A stretch of DNA of 64,000 nucleotides, from contig CADAGX010000022.1 in NCBI GenBank assembly GCA_902787575.1, positions 62,001 through 126,000 on the forward strand, written 5' to 3'. The DNA comes from an uncultured Bacteroidales bacterium. Lineage in GTDB: Bacteria; Bacteroidota; Bacteroidia; Bacteroidales; Bacteroidaceae. The translations under genes and the position numbers were made by a program. A model generated the notes under the pieces. That model made no database searches and was not told the DNA's origin. It worked only from the letters and a program-made list of their open reading frames with translations. This document shows, piece after piece, positions 41,827 through 51,269 of this stretch; within the stretch, counting starts at the first letter, position 1, and each line of letters begins with the position of its first letter.

Positions 41827-41880
41827 TGCTTGCCGCTCAGTTATTAGAAAGCGCCACCGAAAAAGTATATTCACATAAGG

Positions 41881-42879
41881 ATGAAAGATCTCTCACAACA
41901 TATCGAATATTTGCTGCTGAGTCATGATTTCGTGATTTACCCTCAACTTGGTGCATTCGTGACGAAGTATGTTCCGAGTCGTTGGAGCAGCGAGGAAGAT
42001 CTTTTCCTTCCACCATTTCGGTCGGTGTGCTTCAATGGCGAGTTGAAAGAAGGTGACAATTTATTTGTGACTACGTTGTCCAAACGTTATCGTGTAACAC
42101 AGGACGATGCCGGACTGATGTGTGCCGAATACCTTGAGCACATCCATCAGGAACTGGCCGAAAACGGGACAATGGACTTAGGCAGTATCGGCGTTTTCAT
42201 CCAAGAGAATCCATCTGATGCGCTAACATTTGTACCCAACGAGGCGGGAGTTACATCGCCCGACCTGTACGGACTCGATGCCATCCCTTTTGCACCTTTG
42301 TCTGGTGCTGGAAGTTCAACACAAACCTCAGGACGCAACGAAAACAATTCGAAGCAAAATGTGGATGACGACAACCACATCACTATTCGTATCAGTCGTC
42401 GTTTGGTGAATTACGCTGCTGCAGCCGCGGCTTCCATCGTGCTGTTTTTTGCTTTGTCCACTCCAGTTCAGAATATGCAATCTGCAGATGACGGACAAAT
42501 GCGTTCAGAACTTTTCATGCCGAGCAATCTCATGCCTGCTGTCGCAACGACGAATGCGACGCGTGGCGTGACGACTTGCGACGTGTCGCAAATGGCAGAG
42601 GAAGACATTGCAGCTGCCGAGCCCGAAGTTGAAACGCCAAAAGCAGAGCCAACAGGCTTCGCAGTTGTGTTGGCGAGCCAAGTCAGCATGAAGAACGCCG
42701 AAGCATTTGTTGCCCGTCTGCGTGCCGAAGGTTATCCGGCTGAGGTCTATACAAAAGGTTCGATGGTTCGCGTTATTATTCCTGGCTTCTCGACGGCCGA
42801 GGAAGTCCATGCCAAAATCCGAGAAATGAAGGCCCAAAGCACGAAATACAAGAGTGCTTGGACACTGAAGTTGGACTGA
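41881..42879 (+). CDS. HU-CCDC81 / SPOR domain membrane protein
   Basis: 332 residues. The N-terminus (residues 1-130; HIEYLLLSHDFVIYPQLGAF) is the HU-like CCDC81 bacterial module; one transmembrane segment (~180-200, AAAAAASIVLFFAL) leads to an extracytoplasmic linker and a C-terminal SPOR domain (~255-332, FAVVLASQVSMKNAEAFVAR) that binds denuded septal peptidoglycan. It probably links the cytoplasm to the division site. The linker is partly encoded by a CGACGTGTCG palindrome at 42576-42591. Confidence 0.85.
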   Translation: MKDLSQHIEYLLLSHDFVIYPQLGAFVTKYVPSRWSSEEDLFLPPFRSVCFNGELKEGDNLFVTTLSKRYRVTQDDAGLMCAEYLEHIHQELAENGTMDLGSIGVFIQENPSDALTFVPNEAGVTSPDLYGLDAIPFAPLSGAGSSTQTSGRNENNSKQNVDDDNHITIRISRRLVNYAAAAAASIVLFFALSTPVQNMQSADDGQMRSELFMPSNLMPAVATTNATRGVTTCDVSQMAEEDIAAAEPEVETPKAEPTGFAVVLASQVSMKNAEAFVARLRAEGYPAEVYTKGSMVRVIIPGFSTAEEVHAKIREMKAQSTKYKSAWTLKLD

Positions 42880-42893
42880 GAAACAGAGACAGC

Positions 42894-43415
42894 ATGAAAC
42901 GAGTTCGCTGCCCAAAGTGCAACAATTTTATCACCTTTGACGAAAAACAATACGAGGACGGCCAGCAGCTTGTCTTCGAATGCCCCGATTGCAGAAAACA
43001 ATTTGGCATTCGTCTGGGTACAAGCAGTGTTCACAAGACTCGCGACGAGGAAGAACAAGAACTCCCGGCTGCAAATGACATAGGAAGCATAGTTGTTGTG
43101 GAAAATGTCTTTCACTACAAACAAGTGTTGCCACTCGTCATGGGCGACAATGTGTTTGGCCGTTTTGTGAAAGGCACGTCCATCAATCAACCCATCGAGA
43201 CGGTGGATCCGAGCGTTGACACGCGGCATTGTATCATTCGCGTGCAGCGCCACAAGGGACAACTGCAATATATTTTGCGCGATGCGCCCAGTAATACTGG
43301 AACTTTCTATATGAACGAAATACTCCGCGACGTGGACCGCGTGCAACTGCATGACGGGGACATCATTACTATCGGTGCCACCACCCTAATCCTGCGTCTG
43401 AACGAGGACGAATGA
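42894..43415 (+). CDS. zinc-ribbon / FHA domain protein
   Basis: 173 residues from MKRVRCPKCNNFITFD. A zinc ribbon (CPKC...CPDC, residues ~6-42) is followed by an FHA domain (~70-170) with FGRFVKGTSINQP, DTRHCIIRVQ and the SNTGTFYMNEIL turn that reads phosphothreonine peptides. It starts 14 bp after the SPOR gene. It suggests a Ser/Thr phosphorylation link to the envelope proteins; the partner kinase is not in the window. Confidence 0.83.
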   Translation: MKRVRCPKCNNFITFDEKQYEDGQQLVFECPDCRKQFGIRLGTSSVHKTRDEEEQELPAANDIGSIVVVENVFHYKQVLPLVMGDNVFGRFVKGTSINQPIETVDPSVDTRHCIIRVQRHKGQLQYILRDAPSNTGTFYMNEILRDVDRVQLHDGDIITIGATTLILRLNEDE

Positions 43416-43424
43416 TTCACCGAA

Positions 43425-44240
43425 ATGATAGAAACGACGCACAAATTGTTGGCTATCGACCTTGACGGCACACTCCTTAACAGCCAGAAAGAAATCACTC
43501 CACGCACAGAGGCTGCACTTATCGAAGCACAAAAACGCGGTCACCGCATTGTGTTGGCAACAGGCCGACCTATCGTAGGAGCTCGTCCCTACGCTCGTCA
43601 GTTGAGGCTCGATGTGTACCACGGATTCCTGCTATGCTTCAATGGTGCAACAATACTTCAATGCGAGGACGATAAGTTGCTTTACGAAAATTACTTACCT
43701 GCGCAGTTTATTCCGAAACTATACACGAAAAGCAAAGAAAACGGCTTTGCAATTATGAGTTACGAAGGCGACTTCATCCTGACGGAAAGCGTCGAAGATA
43801 AGTATATCCAGCATGCTGCTCGCATTAACAGGATGCAAATTCTCAAGACTCGGGACTTCGCAAATATAAAAACGCCTGTACCCAAATGTATTATCACAGG
43901 CAAAACTGATAGATTGATTCTGTTTGAGAAACAGTTGCGAGCTGAGTTTGGGGATGAATTAAGCATCATACGCAGCGAATCCTTTTTTCTGGAAGTGATG
44001 AATCGAGGCGTGGAAAAAGGCACGTCGCTTGCCCAACTGCTACAGATGATACATGTAAACCCCGAAAACTTAATTTCGTTTGGCGACAGTTACAACGACG
44101 AATCCATGCTGCGACTTGCCGGTTGGAGTGTTGCGATGGGCAATGCACGAACAGAAATTCAGGAGCTGGCTGACGAAGTGACAGCCAGTAATGACGAAAA
44201 CGGCGTGTCGCAAGTAGTGGAACGACGTGTGCTTTTTTAA
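43425..44240 (+). CDS. HAD-superfamily Cof-type phosphatase
   Basis: 271 residues. HAD motif I AIDLDGTLLNSQ, motif II LATGRP, motif III region GVEKGTSLAQLL and motif IV GDSYNDESMLRLA with a type IIB cap. Cytoplasmic phosphatase of sugar phosphates or related metabolites; exact substrate unpredictable. It starts 9 bp after the FHA gene and ends the operon. Confidence 0.9.
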   Translation: MIETTHKLLAIDLDGTLLNSQKEITPRTEAALIEAQKRGHRIVLATGRPIVGARPYARQLRLDVYHGFLLCFNGATILQCEDDKLLYENYLPAQFIPKLYTKSKENGFAIMSYEGDFILTESVEDKYIQHAARINRMQILKTRDFANIKTPVPKCIITGKTDRLILFEKQLRAEFGDELSIIRSESFFLEVMNRGVEKGTSLAQLLQMIHVNPENLISFGDSYNDESMLRLAGWSVAMGNARTEIQELADEVTASNDENGVSQVVERRVLF

Positions 44241-44252
44241 AAAGTGAACGTC

Positions 44253-44840
44253 TCAGAACGGAGACAACGCCTTGTTTATTTTTTCGGTGAGTTCCTCTTT
44301 TTTCCCACGACGTATGGAAAGCGTGAGGTTGCACTGCATTCCGAAGTCTTGCTTCAGGATGCGCGCATCCATATCACGCACAACTTTCATCACGCCACTG
44401 AGCATCGGATACTCAAACGAGAAGTGGCATTCGGCATCCACAGTTTTGGAAATAATCTCGGCAGTGGCAATTGCTTCGGCTGCGGCAGTGCGGTAAGCAG
44501 AAATCAAGCCGCTGGTGCCAAGTTTCACACCTCCGAAATACCGGACAACAAGGATGATAATATCAGTTAGCCCCTTACTATTTATCTGTCCCAAAATGGG
44601 CTTTCCCGCAGTGCCACTGGGCTCACCGTTGTCATTGGCACGAAACGTCTCGCGTTCTGCACCAAGCATGTAGGCCCAGCACACGTGGCGCGCATCGAAA
44701 TACTTGCGCTGAAATTTTTCGACAAGCGCCATCGCCTCCTCCACCGTACGTACAGGAAAGGCGAAAGACAGGAACTTGCTCCGCAACTCGGTGTACGTTC
44801 CACTGCTTTCGCCCTTTATTGTAAGATATTCGTCGGTCAT
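44253..44840 (-). CDS. YigZ / IMPACT family protein
   Basis: 195 residues from MTDEYLTIKGESSGTYTELR; the ATG lies in a TGATG overlap with the DUF1015 stop. Family motifs include HVCWAYMLG, NDNGEPSGTAGKPIL, VVRYFGGVKLGTSGLISAYR and a C-terminal DUF1949 domain. The biochemical role is unsettled; a tie to translation or protein quality control is likely. Last gene of the serine operon. Confidence 0.9.
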   Translation of the reverse strand: MTDEYLTIKGESSGTYTELRSKFLSFAFPVRTVEEAMALVEKFQRKYFDARHVCWAYMLGAERETFRANDNGEPSGTAGKPILGQINSKGLTDIIILVVRYFGGVKLGTSGLISAYRTAAAEAIATAEIISKTVDAECHFSFEYPMLSGVMKVVRDMDARILKQDFGMQCNLTLSIRRGKKEELTEKINKALSPF

Positions 44841-46087
44841 CAATCGAGTTTGTGAATCACCAAACCGCTACGGAGTTTAGGTTCAAACCATGTTGCCTTA
44901 GGCGGCATGATATTTCCTGAATCGGCAATCTGCATGATTTGACGCATGGAAACAGGATAAAGTGCCAGCGCCATCTTCATTTCGCCACTATCTACCCTGC
45001 GTTTCAACTCGCCGAGCCCACGCAAACCGCCCACGAAATCAATGCGTTTGTCGCTTCGGAGATCGCGAATATCGAACAATTGGTCAAGAATCAAGCGGCT
45101 ACTGATGCTCACATCGAGGCTCTCTATAGGAGAAGTCTCGTCGGCCAATCCAGGTTTCAACACGAGGCTGAACCAGTGTCCGCCCAAGTAGAGACTAAAT
45201 TCGTGCAACCGTTGCGGACGATATTCAGCCGTCCCCATATCTTTTACCACGAAGTTTTCTTCCAGCGCCTTCAAAAATTCTGTTTCGCTGCGTCCATTCA
45301 GGTCACGAACCACACGGTTGTAGTCGAGAATCGTCAGTTGGCTGGCAGGGAAACAAACGGCCATGAAGAAATTATACTCTTCGTTTCCCGTGTGATTAGG
45401 GTCTGCCTTAGCCTTTTCTACACCCACCAACGCTGCAGCGGCGCTCCGATGATGTCCATCTGCTATATATAAATAAGGTATAGAGGCAAAGGTTTCTGTA
45501 ATCTTTTGAATGTCCTCAGCATTTTCCACAAGCCAAAAGCGATGACGGAAACCATCGATAGGCGCAATGAAGTCGTAGACCGGCGATTGTGAAGTAATGT
45601 TTGCCACAATACGATCTATCGTTTCGTTGTCGGGATAAGCCAGAAAGACCGGTTCGATGTTTGCATTGTTTACGCGTACGTGACGCATACGATCTTCCTC
45701 CTTGTCACGACGCGTGAGTTCGTGCTTCTTAATTACGCCATTCACGTAATCTTCCACACTTGCGGCCACTACGAGTCCGAATTGCGTCTTGTTGTTCATC
45801 GTCTGCGCATAGACGTAATACTTTTCTTCTACGTCTTGCACCAGCCATCCCTTCGCTTGGAATTTTGCAAAATTCTCGGCAGCTTTAGCATAGACACGTT
45901 CGTCGTACTCACTTGTGCCGCGTGGAAAATCTATTTCGGGCTTTATAATATGGTAGAGCGACATTTCGTTATCGCCAGCTTCAGCACGTGCTTCCTCCGA
46001 GTCTAACACGTCGTAAGGACGGCTTTCTACCTTCTCAACAAGACTTACCGGCGGTCGGAGTCCACGAAATGGTTTGATGATTGCCAT
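44840..46087 (-). CDS. DUF1015 family protein of the serine operon
   Basis: 415 residues with AIIKPFRGLRPP at the N-terminus, MRHVRVNNANIEPVFLAYPD and the invariant YIADGHHRSAAAAL. It sits 1 bp after serA, and in Bacteroidota it is regularly found with serC-serA, so a part in serine or phosphoserine metabolism is inferred. The enzyme activity is not established to my knowledge. Confidence 0.87.
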   Translation of the reverse strand: MAIIKPFRGLRPPVSLVEKVESRPYDVLDSEEARAEAGDNEMSLYHIIKPEIDFPRGTSEYDERVYAKAAENFAKFQAKGWLVQDVEEKYYVYAQTMNNKTQFGLVVAASVEDYVNGVIKKHELTRRDKEEDRMRHVRVNNANIEPVFLAYPDNETIDRIVANITSQSPVYDFIAPIDGFRHRFWLVENAEDIQKITETFASIPYLYIADGHHRSAAAALVGVEKAKADPNHTGNEEYNFFMAVCFPASQLTILDYNRVVRDLNGRSETEFLKALEENFVVKDMGTAEYRPQRLHEFSLYLGGHWFSLVLKPGLADETSPIESLDVSISSRLILDQLFDIRDLRSDKRIDFVGGLRGLGELKRRVDSGEMKMALALYPVSMRQIMQIADSGNIMPPKATWFEPKLRSGLVIHKLD

Positions 46088-46088
46088 T

Positions 46089-47012
46089 TTACTTATTCAC
46101 TTGAAATTTTGTGATACCATGTTCCAGAAAATCTACAATCTGTTTTGCAGCTGCGATTCCGGCATTTACATTTGCCTCTGCTGTCTGCGCCCCCATTTTC
46201 TTCGGGGTAGCAAAATAACGGCCTTCGGCAACAGACTCAAATTCAGCAGCGCGGTCTGGTTTGATGTCTGTTAGGTATTTTAGGTCTGCACGTTCTTGAA
46301 GCAACTTCAGGAGCCCCTCTTCGTCTATAACTTCCTTTCGGGCAGTATTCACGAGGATGCCACCTTTCTTCAACCTGTTTACAAGATTGTAATTGATGCT
46401 TTCGCGCGTCTCGGGCGTTGCAGGGATGTGGAGCGACACGATATCGCAGGTATCGAACAGCTCTTCCTGGCTCGCCGCGGCTTCCACGCCGGCTGCTTCG
46501 ATTGCTTCCTTCGGACAGTACGCGTCGTAAGCCACGACCTTCATGCCGAATCCTTTTGCCACACGTGCAACATTGCGACCAACATTTCCAAAAGCTAAAA
46601 TTCCAAGTCGTTTGCCCAACAATTCTGTGCCGCTGGAACCATTAAAGAAGTTGCGAACGCCGTAAACCAACAGACCAAAAACGAGTTCTGCCACGCTGTT
46701 AGCATTCTGACCGGGAGTATTCATGGCCACAACGCCGTGTGCTGTGGCAGCCGCCAAGTCTATATTGTCGTAGCCCGCACCTGCTCGCACCACGATTTTC
46801 AGCTGTTTAGCTGCGTCGAACACCTCGTTATCGACTTTGTCAGAGCGGATAATCAGTGCATCTGCGTCTGCTACTGCGGCAAGCAACTGTGCTTTCTCTG
46901 TATACTTCTCGAGCAAGGCGAGTTCGTAGCCTGCTGCATCCGTCACAGCTTTAATGCCATCTACAGCCACACGGCTGAAGGGCTTCTCTGTAGCAATAAG
47001 TACTTTTGCCAT
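46089..47012 (-). CDS. serA: D-3-phosphoglycerate dehydrogenase
   Basis: 307 residues, the short form without a C-terminal ACT domain. Features: NAD-binding loop LGILAFGNVGRNVARVAKG (the first Gly of GxGxxG is Ala here), the VNTARKEVIDEEGL arginine region and YFATPKKMGAQTAEANVN with the catalytic histidine position replaced by Lys-Lys-Met-Gly-Ala context. It oxidises 3-phosphoglycerate as the first step of serine synthesis. Between serC and DUF1015. Confidence 0.88.
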   Translation of the reverse strand: MAKVLIATEKPFSRVAVDGIKAVTDAAGYELALLEKYTEKAQLLAAVADADALIIRSDKVDNEVFDAAKQLKIVVRAGAGYDNIDLAAATAHGVVAMNTPGQNANSVAELVFGLLVYGVRNFFNGSSGTELLGKRLGILAFGNVGRNVARVAKGFGMKVVAYDAYCPKEAIEAAGVEAAASQEELFDTCDIVSLHIPATPETRESINYNLVNRLKKGGILVNTARKEVIDEEGLLKLLQERADLKYLTDIKPDRAAEFESVAEGRYFATPKKMGAQTAEANVNAGIAAAKQIVDFLEHGITKFQVNK

Positions 47013-47045
47013 GATTTTAAGTTACTTTTTTATGATGTGCTAAAA

Positions 47046-48113
47046 TCAGTGAGTCTTCTCGAAATCTTTCATGCATTCCACCAAGGCTTTGCAGCCCTCA
47101 ACGGTCATAGCGTTGTAGCAACTTGCACGGAATCCACCAACGTCGCGATGGCCTTTCACTCCCACCATTCCGCGGCCAGTGGCGAAGGCGAGGAATTCGT
47201 CTTGCAACTCTTGGTATTCATCTTTCAGCACGAATGTGATGTTCATACGAGAGCGGCTGTCTGTCTCGGCTGTCCCGACAAATAATTTATTGCGGTCTAT
47301 CTCAGAGTAAACAATCTCGGCACGCTCCTTGGCACGACGCTCCATTTCTGCCACGCCGCCTTGCTTTTTTATCCAGCGCAAGTTCTGCAGCGCACAATAG
47401 ATAGGCACAGTGGGAGGAGTATTGAACATCGAACCTTTTTTCACATGCGTTCTATAGTCGAGCATGGTGGGTATTGGACGTGAAACTCGGCCCAACAAAT
47501 CTTCTTTCACAATGACGAAAGTTACGCCCGCCATGCTGAGATTCTTCTGTGCTCCACCATAAATGACGGCATACTTGCTGACATCCACAGGACGCGACAG
47601 GATATCGCTCGACATGTCTGCCATTAAAGGTATGGGAGAGTCGAGGTCTTTTAGCAATTCGGTGCCGTAAATCGTATTGTTTGTCGTTACGTGCATATAA
47701 TCGGCATCGGTAGGAATCTCAAAGTCGCGCGGCACGTAAGTGAAGTTCTTGTCTTTGCTCGATGCAACTTCTACCACTTCTCCGAAAATCTTAGCTTCTT
47801 TTATAGCTTTGCTGGCCCAAACACCCGTGTTCAGATAGGCAGCTTTTTTCTCGAGGAAGTTGAATGGCACCATGCAGAACTGCAGACTGGCACCGCCCCC
47901 CAAGAAAAGTACACTATATCCCTCTGGTATTTCGAGCAGCTCCTTAAAGAGCGCCACGGCCTCGTCCACCACGGGCTGAAAGTTCTTTGCGCGGTGGCTG
48001 GTTTCCATCAGAGAAAGTCCGCTTCCCTCGAAATCGATACATGCTTGAGCCGTGGCCTGCATAACTTCCTGCGGCAGAATGGAGGGCCCGGCATTGAAAT
48101 TGTACTTCTTCAT
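47046..48113 (-). CDS. serC: phosphoserine aminotransferase
   Basis: 355 residues from [18 protein letters not shown]; 14 more in-frame codons upstream are not family-like. The PLP lysine is in [20 protein letters not shown]; other motifs are [28 protein letters not shown] and the C-terminal [20 protein letters not shown]. It converts phosphohydroxypyruvate to phosphoserine. First gene of serC-serA-DUF1015-yigZ. A TAAATTTG box lies at 48165-48158. Confidence 0.96.
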   Translation of the reverse strand: MKKYNFNAGPSILPQEVMQATAQACIDFEGSGLSLMETSHRAKNFQPVVDEAVALFKELLEIPEGYSVLFLGGGASLQFCMVPFNFLEKKAAYLNTGVWASKAIKEAKIFGEVVEVASSKDKNFTYVPRDFEIPTDADYMHVTTNNTIYGTELLKDLDSPIPLMADMSSDILSRPVDVSKYAVIYGGAQKNLSMAGVTFVIVKEDLLGRVSRPIPTMLDYRTHVKKGSMFNTPPTVPIYCALQNLRWIKKQGGVAEMERRAKERAEIVYSEIDRNKLFVGTAETDSRSRMNITFVLKDEYQELQDEFLAFATGRGMVGVKGHRDVGGFRASCYNAMTVEGCKALVECMKDFEKTH

Positions 48114-48246
48114 AACCGAAATAATGCTTTTTATTAGTGATTCTTGATTTTTCACAGCAAATTTACAACATTTTATTCATATAAATAAATATTGTGTCAG
48201 GTAATTTTCCAATTTACTACTTCGGAGAAAAAAAACTGCGGCAATG

Positions 48247-48278
48247 TTTGCACATCTCGTCAGAAAGATATAATTTTG
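48247..48278 (+). promoter_or_regulatory. promoter of tRNA-Pro
   Basis: TTTG (48247-48250), 20 bp, TAATTTTG (48271-48278), 26 bp before the tRNA. Confidence 0.78.
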
Positions 48279-48303
48279 CAACGCTTTTGCGCATCAAGCG
48301 TCA

Positions 48304-48376
48304 CGGGGTGTAGCGCAGTTGGTAGCGCACCTGGTTTGGGACCAGGTGGTCGCCCGTTCGAGTCGGGTCACCCCGA
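48304..48376 (+). tRNA. tRNA-Pro(UGG)
   Basis: Acceptor CGGGGTG/CACCCCG, anticodon stem CCTGG/CCAGG with loop TTTGGGA (anticodon TGG), T arm with GTTCGAGT, discriminator A. CCA is not encoded. Confidence 0.96.
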
Positions 48377-48423
48377 CTTCCGAGAAACGAAAGGTGATTT
48401 CGGAAATAAAAAAGCAGAAACGC

Positions 48424-48454
48424 TTGGTGGCAAAGAATTATTGTTGTATCTTTG
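48424..48454 (+). promoter_or_regulatory. promoter of tRNA-Cys
   Basis: TTG (48424-48426), 20 bp, TATCTTTG (48447-48454): the second tRNA has its own promoter 19 bp upstream. Confidence 0.75.
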
Positions 48455-48472
48455 CAGCGCAAAAAGCAGATT

Positions 48473-48544
48473 GGTGCCTTGGATGAGTGGCTTAGTCAAC
48501 GGTCTGCAAAACCGTCTACAGCAGTTCGAATCTGCTAGGCACCT
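48473..48544 (+). tRNA. tRNA-Cys(GCA)
   Basis: Acceptor GGTGCCT/AGGCACC, anticodon stem ACGGT/ACCGT with loop CTGCAAA (anticodon GCA), T arm with GTTCGAAT, discriminator U as expected for cysteine. Confidence 0.96.
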
Positions 48545-48548
48545 CGTA

Positions 48549-48586
48549 GAAACTCGGGTTTAACACCCGGGTTTCTTCATTTTATT
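48549..48586 (+). terminator. terminator after tRNA-Cys
   Basis: gaaactcgggt (48549-48559) pairs with acccgggtttc (48565-48575), one mismatch, then a T-rich tail. The convergent flippase stop codon lies inside it. Confidence 0.8.
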
Positions 48587-50047
48587 ACGTAGGCTTAGTA
48601 GTGACACGAGAGCCGAGACAGTAAAAACAGCTGCAGCAAGTATATATTTGAGCACAGATGCCTCGGGATAGAAGTGACTGATGAATACAGCAAGCGTCAG
48701 ACAAACAAATTGCACGCCTGCGCGCACCCAGTTCTGCGGTGTCAGGAAACATTTGTAGCGTCTTCCATAAACAATCAAACAAACGCCGGTATCAAATACG
48801 GCTCCGGCAGAGAGCGCCAGACCTGCACCGGTAATTCCAAGATACTTAAAACATACAGCAATGCAGCCCAGCGTCACTAATCCTGAGAGCACTTCCACCA
48901 GTAAGTATATTTTAGAATCGCCGCGCGAAAGCGGAATGTAGGAATATGGCAGTATGATTCCACGCAGGAATATGTAGAACGAAGCCAGCAGCATCATGTT
49001 GTGCATTCCCAAAAAGTCGGCAGTCAACAAAAGGCGTATCAGCATTGGCATGACCGTCAAAAAAAGAATGAGACAAGGCGTGATAAGCATCAGGCAGACG
49101 TCCACCTGCTGGCGTAGCGCGTGATTCACTTCGCCAAAGTCGCGTGCTCCGGAAAGTCGCGGGTAGTAGTCTGTCTCAAGTGCAACAAACGCAACTCCAG
49201 AGAAGGCCGTCAACAGTGCGAATCCCGAGCGATAAAGTCCGACTTCGCTCAGCGAGTCGAGAAAAAGAATCATGGCAGGAATGAGCATCGAAACTGCAGC
49301 GCCAGTCAAAGTAGCCATTGCATACGGGATTCCTTTGCGAATCAGAGGCAATCCCTCTGCCAAGACCTCGCGGCTGAAAGGTCGTATTTTATAAGGAAAC
49401 AGCGGCAGCGAGTATCTGAGGTGCACTCCGCAAGCCACTACCGTGCTGGCCACAAGACCGCACACAACGCCTCTCATGCCAAGGAAGTAGTAAAATGGAA
49501 CTGTAAAGAGCAGTGTCGTCAATGCCACGATACTTTCGAGCGTTGCCACACGTCGCAGTTGCCTTACGCCCTTCAGAATAGAACATTCCGCCTCTGCCAC
49601 GAGCAGAGACACCACAATAGGAATCAACGGCAGCACTTCAAACCAATGTCCCGTATCGTAGTCGAAGAAAATATAACTGAGCAACGGCGAGAGAAGAAGG
49701 CATAGCAAAGAAGCCAGCACAGATGTCCAGACTGCCCATGTACGGATAATGCAAATAAGTCGCGCGAGGTCTGTGTGCGTGCCATGCTCGAAGCAATGGC
49801 TTGTCTCACGTGTGGCGCTTAGCGGCAAGCCCATGCTTGTGCATCCCACCACGAATTCCGTCATCGAACCATAGATGCCAATCAGTCCAGCACCGGCTGT
49901 TCCGAGCAAACGAGCCGTGATTTTATTGCGGACAAGCGATGCCAGCATTTTTACGCCCTGCACACTACCGAAAAGGCTCGTATACTTTAGGACATAACCA
50001 TACGTGGTTTTCTCTGTTACTTGCTGTAGTTTCTTCTGAAACGACAT
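48560..50047 (-). CDS. polysaccharide flippase (Wzx/MATE-like)
   Basis: 495-residue polytopic membrane protein with about 12-14 hydrophobic segments and the N-terminal pattern VKMLASLVRNKITARLLGT typical of polysaccharide transport proteins. It would flip lipid-linked oligosaccharides across the inner membrane. It is divergent from three glycosyltransferase genes, sharing a 97-bp promoter region, so it probably serves the glycan they build. A TAACTTTG box at 50077-50070 is its likely -7. Confidence 0.88.
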   Translation of the reverse strand: MSFQKKLQQVTEKTTYGYVLKYTSLFGSVQGVKMLASLVRNKITARLLGTAGAGLIGIYGSMTEFVVGCTSMGLPLSATRETSHCFEHGTHTDLARLICIIRTWAVWTSVLASLLCLLLSPLLSYIFFDYDTGHWFEVLPLIPIVVSLLVAEAECSILKGVRQLRRVATLESIVALTTLLFTVPFYYFLGMRGVVCGLVASTVVACGVHLRYSLPLFPYKIRPFSREVLAEGLPLIRKGIPYAMATLTGAAVSMLIPAMILFLDSLSEVGLYRSGFALLTAFSGVAFVALETDYYPRLSGARDFGEVNHALRQQVDVCLMLITPCLILFLTVMPMLIRLLLTADFLGMHNMMLLASFYIFLRGIILPYSYIPLSRGDSKIYLLVEVLSGLVTLGCIAVCFKYLGITGAGLALSAGAVFDTGVCLIVYGRRYKCFLTPQNWVRAGVQFVCLTLAVFISHFYPEASVLKYILAAAVFTVSALVSLLSLRNKMKKPGC

Positions 50048-50095
50048 GTCGCATTTTATTTTCAGCGGGCAAAGTTACGGAATTTAATTTGTAAA

Positions 50096-50127
50096 TTTGC
50101 GGAATCCACAGAAAATATATATTTTTG
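50096..50127 (+). promoter_or_regulatory. promoter of the glycosyltransferase operon
   Basis: TTTG (50096-50099), 20 bp, TATTTTTG (50120-50127), 17 bp before the start codon. Confidence 0.72.
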
Positions 50128-50144
50128 TGTCGAATAAGAACAGC

Positions 50145-51269
50145 ATGAAGATACTTCTGTTTGGCGAATACAGCAACGTACACTGGACGCTTGCCGAGGG
50201 GCTGCGACGACTGGGACACAAGGTTACTGTGGTCTCGGACGGCGACGTTTGGAAAGATTACCCGCGAGACATCGACTTGCGACGGCGCTCTTTTGGCGTG
50301 CTCGACACGCTAAGATACGCGGCAGACATTGCACGAGTGCTGCCAAAGCTAAAAGGATACGATGTCGTACAACTCATCAACCCCATCTTCCTCGACTTGC
50401 GAGCATCTCGCATTTGGCCTTTCTATCAGCGGCTGCGACAGCAGAATGGTTTGATGGTAATGGGCGCATTTGGCATGGACCACTACTGGGTTTTGACTGG
50501 GTTGGATTGCAAAACTTTTCGTTATTCAGACTTTAACATGGGTGCGAGCCCTCGCATCTCAGAAGAGAATTCGCGTTACATCAGCGAGTGGCTGCATGGC
50601 GAAAAGGGAAAACTCAACAAGCAGGTTGCGCAGGATTGTGACGGCATTGTGGCGGGACTTTATGAATACGAGCGATGCTATGCACCACACTTCGGAGAAA
50701 AGTTGCAATACATACCTTTTCCGGTGCAGACTGAAACTGGTTTAAATCCAAGCGAAACGATTCCTGAAAGGATGAGTTTTTTTATCGGTATTCAGCAGAC
50801 TCGCAATGAATACAAAGGAACGGACGTAATGTTGCGTGCGCTGCGTCGGCTGGCTAAAGCGTATCCTGGGAAGATTTCAATCACGAAAGCAGAGAATGTG
50901 CCCTTCGCAGAATATAAGACGATGCTCGACGACTGTGATATCTTGCTTGACCAACTCTACAGCTACACGCCAGCCATGAACGGGCTGCTGGCCATGAGCC
51001 GCGGTCTCGTGCTTGTGGGCGGCGGCGAAGAGGAAATGTACGAGTTGCTTGGCGAACGAGAATTACGCCCCATCGTGAACGTGCTACCCGATGAAGAGGA
51101 CGTTTATCGAAAACTGGAGCAACTTGTGCAACATCCAGAGATGATACCGGAACTGAAAAAGCAAAGCGTTGAGTTTGTGAGACGTCACCATGACTACGTG
51201 AAGGTTGCTCGCCAATATGAAAGCTTTTACAATCGTCTGCTCGAAGCGCGAAAGGAGGGATTAGCATGA
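50145..51269 (+). CDS. glycosyltransferase, GT4-like
   Basis: 374 residues from MKILLFGEYSNVHWTLAEGL, the start that follows the promoter. Two Rossmann-like halves; the C-terminal half has GTDVMLRALRRLAKAYPGKI and a donor-site region DDCDILLDQLYSYTPAMNGL with the acidic residue of GT-B retaining enzymes. Acceptor and sugar unknown. Its stop overlaps the next gene by 4 bp. Confidence 0.82.
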   Translation: MKILLFGEYSNVHWTLAEGLRRLGHKVTVVSDGDVWKDYPRDIDLRRRSFGVLDTLRYAADIARVLPKLKGYDVVQLINPIFLDLRASRIWPFYQRLRQQNGLMVMGAFGMDHYWVLTGLDCKTFRYSDFNMGASPRISEENSRYISEWLHGEKGKLNKQVAQDCDGIVAGLYEYERCYAPHFGEKLQYIPFPVQTETGLNPSETIPERMSFFIGIQQTRNEYKGTDVMLRALRRLAKAYPGKISITKAENVPFAEYKTMLDDCDILLDQLYSYTPAMNGLLAMSRGLVLVGGGEEEMYELLGERELRPIVNVLPDEEDVYRKLEQLVQHPEMIPELKKQSVEFVRRHHDYVKVARQYESFYNRLLEARKEGLA

